A stretch of DNA of 64,000 bases from Diphasiastrum complanatum (taxonomy: Eukaryota; Streptophyta; Lycopodiopsida; Lycopodiales; Lycopodiaceae): NCBI GenBank assembly GCA_029204225.1, contig CM055111.1:28542340-28606339 (forward strand), given 5' to 3'. Of this stretch, positions 12,001 to 22,130 are shown one piece after another. How positions within the stretch are numbered: position 1 is the stretch's first letter; each line of letters starts with the position of its first letter. The position numbers and the translations under genes are program-made. The notes below the pieces were generated by a model. The model was not told where the DNA came from and ran no database searches. It was given only the letters and a program-made list of their open reading frames with translations.

Positions 12001-15000
12001 TCCATATGAATCATGCGACTCATGTCATCTATAAAGGTGACAAAATATTTTGATCCGCCAACTGACTCCACGCCCATGGGACCGCACAGATCGCCGTGGA
12101 TCAGTTCTAGTATGCCTCTTGTGTTTCCAGAATCCAACTTTGCAAATGCCTCACGGTGATGCTTTCCAGTAATGCACGCTTCACAATGGACTTTCTCAGT
12201 CTGTAGATCATAATCGTACCCTCTCAGCTAGCTAGTTTTCTCAGGTTGTCAGAACCAAGGTTGTGTGACTCATCCGCTTATGGCATAGCTCATTCCTTTC
12301 CAGGCTATATAAGCCGACTCCCTGTGGCTGCTCTTTCCTTGCGGTTGGTATAATCCTCCAACCCTTGTTCCCACTTCCAGTGCTTAACCTTTTAATCTGA
12401 TCACACATCTGATGTTAATGAATGACACCTCCAGTCCACAATCTGTAATCCTGGTTACTGATACCAGATTTTTTGGCAACCCTGATACATGCAAAACGTC
12501 TTTGAGGGTTGCTGTTCCGCCCTTCCCCATCCATAAGGAATAGATCCCCTGTCAGCGACATTCATCCTCTTTCTATTCCCAAGCATTACTTCCATGTCGT
12601 TTGGAATCATGCGGTAATTGGTGAATGCTTCTCTGTTAGGTGTCATGTGAGAGGTGGTGCCAGAGTCCAGGTACCACCCATGGTCACATGATATCCCTCT
12701 GGTTTCCATGTGCTCCAAGCCCCTGGTTTTCACTTCTTTGCATAGCTTGGAACTGACCAGCATCTGGCTCTTTTGACAAGTCGGTAGCCATGAATGGCAC
12801 TGACACCTCAGCCTCTTCTTCTTCTGCCATGTTTGCTTGGGCTATTCCCTTGTTCTTCAGATCTTCCGCCTTCTTGTAGCAGTATTTTACTATGTGTCCC
12901 ACCTGATCTCAGTAGTAGCACTTGACAGCCTTCTTTCTAAGCCTTGTTCTTCATTCCCTTATTCGCAGGACCATGCTGAAATGGATTCTCAGGCTTTTCT
13001 TGAATCCTGAAAAGATTTGCTGAGCAGTGCCACTTCTACATGTGCGTTGTCCATTTTCCTTCGTATCTCCTCTTGGAGAAGCCTCCTTGTGACAAAATCT
13101 GCATCAAGCCTTTCTTCAATGCTTTCTAGTGACATCACCAGCGGGTCGTAACTTCTTGGAATGCTGTTGAGAATGGTGTACACAAACCGATATTTCTCGA
13201 CTGGCGCTCTGGCTGCCTGCAACTGCCTGGCTATGCTTTTCAGCTTCTGTAAATGGCCAGCCATGTCATCACGTTCCGCCATTCTCAAGCTAGACGGCTG
13301 CCTCTGCAGAAGGAGGATTCCCGCAGTTCCCTTTATCTCGTAAAAGGATTTCAGCAGCCCCCAAACCTCCTTTGCTGAGGTCGCACTCTGAACCTGCGAT
13401 ATAGCTGCTCTCCAAGCGAAAGGCATCATCGTGTATGCCTTTGCTTCCTTTGAAGCTAGTTGATCTGCAGCCGCTTTGTCCTTCAGCTGGCCCTCTTCAT
13501 CGATTTCCACTACTTCCGATCCACTCAGGACCCCCCAAAGGCCATGCTCTTCCAACTCCATGCGCTTTAGTTCTCAGCTTCCAGCCTATTGATGATGCGT
13601 GGATCAATCGAGGAGCTCCCTTCAAAATCCATCCCCAAGCATAGGGCCAAAGGTTCAAAAGTCAGCTTTTCTCCCCCACGATCTGAGTTCCTCTCACCCT
13701 GCTGTCACGTCAGGATCTGGATATGCGAGTATCTGACCCTGATGGTGCTTTGAATCGTTGAATATGGTAGTTGCCTAATCCAGAAAGGAGTTATGCGTGA
13801 TGTGGGCATTATTGGAATTTCCAATCCAGGCAACTATTGCACAGAGCTGATTAGAGCGAAAGACAGACGATTCAACAAATGACAGATGCCAGAACAATCG
13901 CACAGAAGACAAAGAAAGACTGTATTCTCATTAACGATGGTTCATAGATATATGATTCAATTTCACACGTCAAGAAGACCATGCCTCTCATAATTGCCAA
14001 GAAAATGTTTAACGAAGAAACCTGTGACACGTCATCACTATCCTAATTTAACGTAATCTGATCAGCTGACATGGGCTTTGATATATTGGATGCATATTCC
14101 AACACTGCTCACGTATCATTTGATTGGATTCATCGACAAGTCTCTTCTATCTCCACCATATTTCAGCTATCTATTTGGCACGTATTGTGAGTACAAAGTC
14201 CTGAACCATGATGAGGTTGGATTGTGACGATTCAATGCTCTGGGTATTAGTTTTGTGGCTTGAAAGGCCAATGGAGATGAACATGGTGGTATATGGGACA
14301 TTTATCCTCATGTAAGTAGGCAGAGATCACATTGTCAAAACATTTCAAGGTTCAAGCATATATAGTTTTGACGAGAATGTTTGAGAAGAGAAACAGGATA
14401 AAGTTTGCTGCAAGAAGAGGCACCTTGGGGCAAGTATTCTTAGCTTCCAAGGATCCCAAGCCTACGGACAAAACAATATTAAGGGTTCAACATATTTCCT
14501 AAACAGCATATTCCCTGTATTGGTATAGCCCTTTAAACGATCGTTAAAGTTTGAAATACTCTTTCCAAAACAGTTTTATATAATTCAGATATTTTAAGGC
14601 TACATAGATATTACAGAATATGTTGATTTTGAGGAAATGGTACAGGGTTTTACTGGGACCTTACACCGTGTGAACTAAAATCAGCATGAATGCTCACGGG
14701 AACTTTCAAGTTCATTCAGGGTAATTTTGCAGTCTGATTGCTTTCATTGTATCTTTGTTTGCAAATAAAGCAGAATCGCCACTGTTCTTTAGGATGTTCA
14801 TACTGACGATTTTCTTGTTTTTTTCAGAATCATCATTGTGTTGAACATGGAGGTTGTGCTCTTAGAGGCTGATATCATTGGAGAACCAAAGCAATTGGTT
14901 TCATCAACGGATCAGTCGGCTGCAATAGGTGCTGGTAATCTGCAGCAGCAGCAGCAACAACAACAACAACCACTTGTTCAACCTCACCAGGCCCAGCCAG

Positions 15001-17114
15001 CTCCATCAATGAGCGATGGATACAAAGCAGGGCTAGGATCAGGTGTGGGGCAGCGGCTAAATGGTGGATATCAGAATAGTGAACTTCGTTCTGGAGGATA
15101 TCAACCTCCAAGGCCCTCAAATGACAGTTCCAGTGTTGTAAGTTCTTCTGTTGGTACTGTTTCTGGTCTTGGGGGTAATCCTTATCCTCAGCAGAAGCAG
15201 TATGGCCGCCCTATTATTTCTCCTCAACCTCCTCCAATATATTCGAATCGAGGTCCCATCAGCAAGAATGAGGCACCTGCAAGAATTGTGCCAATTGCAG
15301 CATTAAATCCATACCAGGGTCGATGGACCATTAAAGCAAGAGTTACTGCAAAAGGTGAACTTCGCCGATTTCATAATGCCAGAGGAGATGGAAAGGTTTT
15401 CCATTTTGATCTACTTGATGCTGATGGTGGAGAGATTCGTGCAACTTGTTTCAACAACGTTGCAGATCAGTTCTATGATCGTATAGAGGTGGGAAAATTG
15501 TACTTAATCTCCAAGGGTTCTTTAAAAGCTTCTCAGAGAAGCTTTAACCATTTGAAGAATGAGTGGGAAATCTTTTTGGAAAGTGCTTCAACAGTGGAGC
15601 CTTGTTTTGACGAGGATGGTTCTATACCTCAGCAACAGTTTGATTTCAGACCTATTAGTGAGATCGAAAATCTGGACAATAATGCCATGGTAGATGTTAT
15701 TGGGGTGGTTGTAGCAGTCAATCCTACAAGTACAATCATGAGAAAGAATGGGATTGAGACTCAAAAAAGAACTCTTCAACTTTGTGATAAGTCAGGAAAG
15801 AGTGTTGAAGTGACAATGTGGGGTGCTTTTTGTAGCCGGGAAGGGCAGGAGCTCCAGGCACTTTGTGATTCTGGACAGTTTCCTGTTCTAGCTGTCAAAG
15901 CTGGCCGTATTAGTGATTTTAGTGGAAAATCAGTTGGTACGATTTCTTCAACTCAACTTTTGATTAACCCCGATATTCAGGCAGCACAGAGGGTGCGAGA
16001 GTGGTTCGATCGAGAAGGTAAGACCACAGCCTCTCAGTCTATATCAAGAGAGGGTGGGACTGGGGCACGCATTGAGATGCGCAAAACCATATCACAAATC
16101 AGGGATGAAGGTCTTGGTAGGTCTGATAAGCCTGACTGGATAGCAGTAAAAGCCACAATTGCTTACATAAAGACCGACAATTTTTGCTATACTGCATGCC
16201 CAATACTAATAGGTGACAGGCAGTGTAACAAAAAAGTGACTAACAATGGCGATGGCACTTGGCGATGCGACAGATGTGACCGATCTGTACCTGAATGTGA
16301 CTATAGGTACCTTCTTTCTGTTCAAGTGCAGGATCATTCTGGAGTAACTTGGATCACTGCTTTTCAAGAAGCAGGCGAAGAAATTATTGGGGTATCAGCC
16401 AAAGAATTATATATGTGGCGACAGGATGAAGATCCTCAATTTGGGGATTTGATCCACAGGCTTCTCTTTACGCAGCATTTGTTCAGACTTAAGGTGAAGG
16501 AAGAGAGTTACAATGATGAGCAACGAGTAAAATGCACTGTAATCAGGTCTGAAAAGCTTGACTATTCCTCTGAGAGTAGACTTTTTTTAGACTTGATTGG
16601 TAAAGTATCAAGAGGTGAGGTTATAAGTGGTCCGAACACAACAAACACACCTATAATAAATTCGGGTCCATCTTACATGGAAGGCACAACTGGGTATGGA
16701 AATAACGGTTATGGTGGATCCAACTCAATTCAGAGAGTTTCGGAGCCAGCATCTGGCTATGGCTTCAATGCTTCTGCTGGTGGCAACGGATCAATGGAAA
16801 CATTTGCAGCTGCAAATTCAGGAGCTGCTACATGTTTTAAGTGTGGTAAGGATGGACATTTTGCAAGAGATTGTGAGACAAGCGGGACTCGTGGAGGAAG
16901 CAATCTCAGTGGTGGGTATGGGGGCATGGTTACTGGAGGAGAAAGTATGGGTAGCGCAAACTCCTGTTTTAAATGTGGGCAGCGGGGACACTGGGCAAGA
17001 GATTGTCCGAATCAAGGTGGTGGTAGTTATGGTGGAGGTGGTGGAGGCTTTGGCGGTGGTTATGGCAATGGATCCCTTGGGATGAGGAGTGGCGCCTATG
17101 GTGGAGGATACTGA
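9060..17114 (+). CDS. RPA1: Replication protein A 70-kDa subunit, RPA1C/E type
   Basis: Exons are 9060-9340 and 14828-17114 (2568 nt, 855 residues). The GT at 9341 and AG at 14827 rejoin a lysine codon and restore the family string K-IIIVLNME. RPA1 is the large subunit of the single-strand DNA-binding complex in replication, repair and meiosis. Domains in order: N-terminal OB fold (1-100, SLTPNAI at the start); Q-rich linker with a CAG/CAA run; DBD-A (about 246-350, RWTIKARVTAKGELRRF); DBD-B (about 364-470); DBD-C (about 531-700) with a Cys4 zinc ribbon (CPILIGDRQC, then CDRCDRS); two CCHC knuckles (763-776 and 807-820, CFKCGKDGHFARDC and CFKCGQRGHWARDC); Gly-rich tail. C-terminal knuckles mark the RPA1C/E branch of plant paralogues. 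ATG 9060 is the first in-frame ATG after a stop at 9012. The 5487-nt intron is mostly Copia-2. The frame is intact, so the gene looks functional. Confidence 0.95.
9579..9876 (-). repeat. Copia-2 3' LTR
   Basis: 298-bp direct repeat of 13810-14104. The outer edge abuts TSD CTGCT at 9574-9578. The inner edge is followed on the plus strand by GGCTCCAACTC, a weak polypurine tract on the other strand. Confidence 0.9.
9918..10322 (-). pseudogene. Copia-2 RNase H domain
   Basis: The open frame shows GGAIDDRKSTSGYVF, then SVTLSSTKAEFLGLCQATKE and KHISLQYHYVKDLV, all hallmark blocks of Copia RNase H. About 134 residues are open. It is the best preserved part of this copy. Confidence 0.9.
10485..10904 (-). 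pseudogene. Copia-2 reverse transcriptase C-terminal half
   Basis: Contains the catalytic YVDDIIMFSNG box, then FEMKNLGDIHYCLGIEV and SQGKYVRDVTRKF. These are conserved Copia RVT_2 blocks. The N-terminal half of the RT (toward 11360) is fragmented among frames. Confidence 0.9.
11946..12137 (-). pseudogene. Copia-2 integrase core fragment
   Basis: LELIHGDLCGPMGVESVGGS then KYFVTFIDDMSR is the standard start of the Copia integrase catalytic core. The frame ends soon after, and the rest of the core is missing or broken. A zinc-region remnant lies just to the right. Confidence 0.85.
12455..12763 (-). pseudogene. Copia-2 aspartic protease region
   Basis: GWYLDSGTTSHMTPNREAF is the Copia protease active site (DSG[AT]T-SHM). 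The motif is shared with Copia-3 (WYVDSGATSHMT). Confidence 0.85.
12684..13561 (-). pseudogene. Copia-2 gag and zinc knuckle
   Basis: 12989-13561 (190 residues) reads HGLWGVLSGSEVVEIDEEG, then AKEVWGLLKSFYEIKG and LLQEEIRRKM: the UBN2-type gag. It aligns along its length with the Copia-3 gag. The second frame (12684-12902) holds the GHIVKYC half of a CCHC knuckle, its first cysteines being broken off. The likely start codon is farther right, outside the intact frame. Confidence 0.85.
13810..14104 (-). repeat. Copia-2 5' LTR
   Basis: 295-bp direct repeat of 9579-9876, followed by TSD CTGCT at 14105-14109. Immediately inside it the minus strand reads ATGCCCACATCACGC, a degraded look-alike of the initiator tRNA anticodon-arm primer site seen intact in Copia-3. 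Confidence 0.9.
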
Positions 17115-17647
17115 GCAAGCAAGTGAAATGCTTTGAGGTTTTGTGTACTTTATTCTGTATATGGTTTGTATCTGTGGTGCCCTTGCACTAGTCAAAACTA
17201 CAGACTTAGAAGTTAAGTGTTTGCAAAAGCACTGCAAGCTTGAGAGATCTTCATGGGAAATCTTCTACCTTTTGCAAAGTATTCAAAGTTTTGGGCAATA
17301 GTTCTGCCCATACAAGCTGCAAGTGCCGAATTAGCAAGTTAGTTTCCAGGTTACTTGGGCATTTTAAGCTATAAAATATATTGCCACCTGTCACCTTTCA
17401 CTTTCAAACTAGCTCAAGACAAATAGAGCCTTGAAGCACGGCATGCAGGTAATCTCTTTATAAGCTTGATGCATCAGCACTATACATCCTAGCTTTGTAC
17501 TCTTCATATGTTCAGAGAAAGCCTGAAGGAGTAGAGAATGCAGTGGCTGGCTCCTTGCATTGGTGCTAACAACGAACGGATCTGGGTGCGTCTTATTGTA
17601 CATGTGCAATCATATCAGCATCACCATTGCAATGGAGATGAACATGG
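17115..17647 (+). other. RPA1 3' flank
   Basis: Likely holds the 3' UTR and the intergenic start. No strong AATAAA-type signal right after the stop was recognised; TTTATT-rich stretches occur. No ORF worth calling. The duplicated LINE repeat begins at about 17648. Confidence 0.4.
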
Positions 17648-18852
17648 AGATAGCCACAGCTGCCAACGCTGCCACAGAACGTTGGTTTGATGCTCCGTGC
17701 TCCACAAGACAGGCTCATTGCTAGAAGACTAATTAAACGCCCCCTCAACTGACTATGATGAAACTTCTACTTGCTTACAAATGTTGCTGCCTGGAATTTA
17801 CTTGAATTTGTTGATGAAGAGCTGTTCTGATTATGTAATAGACAGTTGCCGTCTCCACAGCCGTTCCTCAACGTTTTCGGATGGGGTTAGCCTTCAACAG
17901 TCTGTTTACAGGTGTTCAGAAGTTTTTGCTGCTAGTACAAACTAAGAAATCGGTAACTATTAGCATGCCTTTCTGGTCTGATGCTCATATACCATGATCC
18001 AGTTCTCCAGAACTGCTGGAACAAACATGCAGCCCCAAAAACATCTGATACGTTGCTGCAATAGTTAGGAGGTTCTGCTGCCTTTTTACAGCCTCTTAAA
18101 TGCTGTTAACTACTGATAGTATGCATGACTTTTATAAATTTTGTGTGGGAAAACACTTTCTCCTGCAACTGTGACAGTTGCCTTCCGAGATGCTATGCAG
18201 GCCATAGCAGCCCACAAGCCTGCTTTTTAATCTCGTCGACAAATCTTGGTGCTCGTAGCCTCTTATCTTCTCACTTGTAGCCAGCGTGCTGCCTTCTAAT
18301 CATGGAAACTGCTATTGAACCTTGAGATACCCAGCAATAGCACATCACAAAACATCCAAAATCAATCACTCTGAGCTTGATATGTCATGCGTTCAATACA
18401 ATACGAAGCAATTGTTTTGAATTAAACCAGATGACATAAAGAGATCAGACTGGCCTGTGCTCTGACCAAGAAGAGAAATGTGGACACGGAAAGATCTGGT
18501 ACAAGATGACAATTGCAAAGACAAGGACTGGCAAACAGTGAGCTACATGTTCTACACTACATCAAGAGATACTTCGAGAAAATTTTTGTCACCAAAACCA
18601 TCTGGTAATCTACCATTTACTCCTACAAGTTACAACCAGAAGACGATACACCAGACAGTTCGAAATTGTGGGGTACTCAAATCTTTTTAACTTCAAATAG
18701 GACTTGGGAAAGAGATGACATTATTAGGGTTCCAAAGAAAAGCCTAAAAAACAATCAACAAACCTTGGGGAAGCTTACTTTCTTCTTGTGAAAGATAATC
18801 TTTCCAAGGACTACGTACTGGGCAAAGGTTGAATAGAATATTTCGTCTTAAC

Positions 18853-19196
18853 AAGGCTTGTCCACCAACCTGTGGAAGAGCAGAAGAAACGATCTCCCAC
18901 CTCTTTATTGGATGCAAATGTACCGTCTAGAATGATATTTTCAAAGAGTTGGGACTGCAACAACCCCTGTCAGAGATCCAAGAGATATCGTCATTTTTCT
19001 AGGAGATATGCCCTCTTGGCAAGGAAAGTCAGCACACATTCAAATGGCTTCATCATACTCTATTTGGGTTGCTAGGAACAATGTGATTTGTAGTTCAATT
19101 AAATTTCGAAACAGAAGAGCCATTTGCTGTAAGCTATCAATGGCTTCAGTCTGTCTTCGTTTGTGTGTAGCACATGTCAGAGCTAGGTCAAATTAA
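18853..19196 (+). pseudogene. LINE ORF2 C-terminal fragment with zf-RVT-type motif
   Basis: In the frame from 18853 the translation reads ACPPTCGRAEETISHLFIGC. This is the zinc-binding pattern (C-x-x-x-C ... H-L-F-x-x-C) found near the C terminus of plant LINE reverse transcriptases. A second frame (19008-19196) reads SYSIWVARNNVICSS and ends CVAHVRARSN-stop. The same tail is intact in copy 2 (ending in AHDRARSN at about 55960), which supports real coding descent. A frameshift separates the two parts. Confidence 0.65.
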
Positions 19197-19402
19197 TAGC
19201 GGTTTCTTCCATTGTCTGATGAGGACAGTATTATCAGGTTTTATCTTTGATCTTTTGTTGATGGTCAGTTTTCTATCACTGTATCTATCTCGAGTTTTGT
19301 ACAAATAACAATAAAGAAAGCATCTAGTTGAACTCTTTTGAACACATGATTTGTCATATATGGATTACATCCTTTATAACTTCATAACCACAATAACGAT
19401 CT

Positions 19403-19475
19403 AACACAGCTGGTTCAGTGGGTTAGCTTGGTATCCAAAGTTCCTGTCTACAAACTGAGCTCCTTCTCAAAAGCG
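19403..19475 (+). repeat. tRNA-like module in LINE-CT 3' UTR
   Basis: Has an A-box-like stretch (TGGTTCAGTGGGTTAGC) followed by TTGGTATCCAAAGTTCC. Copies 2 and 3 have the better A box TGGCTCAGTGGG, and after it a degraded B box (GTTGAACCTGGG). The central words GTTAGCTTG and ATCCAAAGTT are shared with the 79-bp SINE at 84-162. It is probably an old SINE insertion carried by the LINE family. Confidence 0.6.
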
Positions 19476-20031
19476 GTTATGTTTTTTTGTATTATCAATC
19501 CGTGAGACAACAGTAATGACACATTTATGATAAAACTGCTCCTCAAAACATCTTCAAATTCTGTTAAACAACTATAACATACTAGACAAGTGGGTCTTAG
19601 ATTATTTCAACATACAAAAGTGAAGCATGAAACACAAATATAACACAAAATATATATTATTGCAGCCTTGGGATTATCAGCCTTTGTTGCCAACGTGATT
19701 ATATAATCTCATAATTTTCCACTAGATCGTATTTCCGAGGTAAGGTTCCACGTCATTTAAAGAATATCCATTCAATCACAGAATTTGGGATCGACTACAA
19801 AATGTTTATCCCAAAAATGGCCATCGAAGGGGGGAAAAAAACTAGTAATTAGGTTATTAAGAAATTTGAAATAAAATTTAATCATTTTGTGGTTTAAACC
19901 AATGTGAACATCCCAACACAGTACCTTTTGCAACTATGGTTCTAACTATTTTGACTAACCTACTTTCATTCAACAAGTGAAAATTGAGAGATGGTAGAAC
20001 TCATTGATTAACATACACGATTAAACACAAT

Positions 20032-20034
<3 letters not shown>

Positions 20035-20109
<75 letters not shown>
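20035..20109. repeat. (CT)n microsatellite, 75 bp
   Basis: Uninterrupted CT dinucleotides at the end of LINE-CT copy 1. A second, shorter CT run occurs at about 20241-20260. Between them are 130 bp of mixed sequence with tandem GATGGTG-like words. Confidence 0.95.
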
Positions 20110-20111
<2 letters not shown>

Positions 20112-20406
20112 GCGATGGTGCTTTGATTGCGGATCTGCCATCTTTGGTGACCATTGATGGTGCTTTGCCGCTCACAAGTGTGTGCCCTCCTCCATCGCCA
20201 TGGTGATCTGCTACCCCCATCGCTATGATGGTCTTCTACTCTCTCTCTCTCTCTCTCTCTTTGAAAGAACATCGAAGAGCTTTTCATGAAGCTCGTGAAC
20301 CGGGCAGAATTGCTATTTATAGAGATGTTAAATACATTGATGGCAAGTCACACTAGGTAGCCGAGGGCATGGGAACGCCCCAGACCCCCATCCATCACCC
20401 TCTCCA

Positions 20407-22130
20407 TTGCGTATAGGTGTTTGGAATTGTAATGGGATACACTCATCTTCGACAACAGGTGATCTTGTGGACTTCATTACACATGGAGACATTCTATTTT
20501 TCACTGAGACACATGAGAGCTCCTTGAGGGGGCCACCGGAATTTTTTGGATTTCGATGGTATTCAGCATTTAGGGTAGAGACACGGATCATGAGTAGCAG
20601 AGGTTTAGGTGGGGTTGCATGTCTATATCGGAAATCTTTACAGTCAGTCCTTCAATTAGTCAGCCAAGATGCGTGCTATCTTTGGATTCGCCTCACTGGT
20701 CAGAGTCTTGGATTGGACATGGATATTTTATAGCCATTTGTTACTTTTGCTAATTGTATTGATTTTCCATATGCTGATCTTTCTTCCGATATCCTCTATT
20801 ATTCAAAGCGTGGTCATGTTATATAATGTCAAAACAACCTCCCATCAGCCAGTATTTCATGACATTGTAGACTCACTCCGCATACAGGCCCTTGATGATG
20901 TGGATATGGGTATTACCAGGACTTCTATTGATGTTGCCGGTCCAGTCACGACCTATGGTGAGTACTTACTTCATCTAGGAACAGCTCATGAGTTAGCCAT
21001 TTTTAATGGCCTCTCATGCTGGCCCAATTCTGGTGCCTTCACGTGCCATCCTCAGCGGTCATAGTGTGGTGGATTATCTCATGGGATCCCCCCTCTCATC
21101 TCTGATTTTCACATCTCTTCCACTACATTGTCCGACCATTCACGCCTATTTTTTTGCCTTGGGCATATTGCGCGATCTAATATACATCCTACTCCTGTTA
21201 CTACTCCTAAGCGTGCACCTATATATCGTTTTGATCCCATCTTCATTCCCCAATACCAAGAATCTCTCAAAACCTTACTTCATCACTTCCCTACTGACAC
21301 TTCATGGAGGATCAAGCTATTTTCCTCACTAATACTCTTCATATGACAGCCACACTTGCTTCCCCTTCTCGTTGACCTCCAACCAACTCTCTTTCACATA
21401 AAACTCGTGCTCCTAAACAACCTTGGTATGACTCTGATTGTCTTCTCCATCAACAAGTTATTCAGTGTCAATCCCCCTATCTCATCCATGATATCCTGCA
21501 CACATACCGCAATAAAAATTGCACTTATAATACGAATAAGGGAAAAAAGCTTATTACTCTTCTTTCCAATTCCTCTACTGGTGCTTTTTGGCGTGCCTTT
21601 ATCCCTCGCTCTCCACCCCCCTCATTGACGGATCTCCATATCTGGATTGAGTATGCCACCACTTTATATTTTTTACCTACTGATACCCCAATTGTTACTT
21701 CTCCTCGTCCCTTCACTACTGACATGGTTCTCGTAGCCATTAAGAAGTTGCTAACTCGTCGCGCCTGTGACATTGATGACTTGGAATCCATGCTCCTGAC
21801 ACACTGGCACCGGTGTTATCCACTCTCCTTAACCAAGCGGTTATTGACGGTTTTCCCTCTTCATGGTGCACTAATATCATCCACCTCATCCACAAGAGCG
21901 GGGATCCCATGAAACCTGATAACTACCGTACTATCATGATCGGCCATATCATTGCCAAGCTCTATGGCACCATTCTACAGTCAACAGTGAGTACAGAGGT
22001 AGAGACTCGGAGACTTCATGCTATGTGACAGGCTGGTTTTCGGACACACTACTCTACATAGACAAGAGCGAGTTTATTGCTGCTTTGTAGGCTTCATGAA
22101 AGCTTTTGACTCAGTTCCACGACAAATCTT
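20407..22130 (+). pseudogene. LINE ORF2 remnant: endonuclease and start of reverse transcriptase
   Basis: 20407-20733 reads LRIGVWNCNGIHSSS, then ILFFTETHESS and RGLGGVACLYRKSL. This is the apurinic-type endonuclease that opens plant LINE ORF2. Several broken frames follow. At 21907-22080 the text PDNYRTIMIGHIIAKLYGTI, then QAGFRTHYST, is the N-terminal part of a LINE reverse transcriptase (YR-x-I ... aGFR-x-x-x-ST). The catalytic box and everything after are missing from 22131 on. Stops and shifts show a dead copy. Confidence 0.85.

Larger units (their letters stand above)
9579..14104 (-). mobile_element. Copia-2: Ty1/copia element inside the RPA1 intron
   Basis: A 4526-bp element on the strand opposite RPA1. 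It is bounded by LTRs 9579-9876 and 13810-14104 and by 5-bp target duplications CTGCT (9574-9578 and 14105-14109). In element orientation the LTR starts TGTTGGAATA and ends TTCCAATA, so short inverted termini are present. Gag, PR, IN, RT and RNase H fragments follow in Copia order, with frameshifts and stops. The two LTRs differ at roughly a tenth of positions by eye, so the insertion is older than Copia-3. Its gag is clearly related to that of Copia-3. Removing it would leave a RPA1 intron of about 1 kb. Confidence 0.95.
17648..20109 (+). mobile_element. LINE-CT copy 1 (degenerate LINE 3' part ending in (CT)n)
   Basis: Shares 17648-18115 and 19012-20109 with the copy at 51043-56599, and its last 1.1 kb with 61812-62987. 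Contents in order: a leader-like 470 bp; LINE ORF2 C-terminal coding with a zf-RVT-type motif; an 840-bp 3' UTR with a tRNA-like module; then a (CT)n run. The three copies agree up to the (CT)n and diverge straight after it. This is what a retroposed 3' end looks like. Copies 2 and 3 lack most of the coding part. Confidence 0.7.

Noticed and set aside
16818-17237. Antisense 139-residue frame over the RPA1 3' end
   Set aside because: Shadow of the Gly-rich coding sequence on the other strand; Thr/Ser-rich low complexity only.
19403-19475. Possible tRNA gene
   Set aside because: A box present but the B box is degraded or missing and no cloverleaf can be drawn; it is part of a dispersed repeat.
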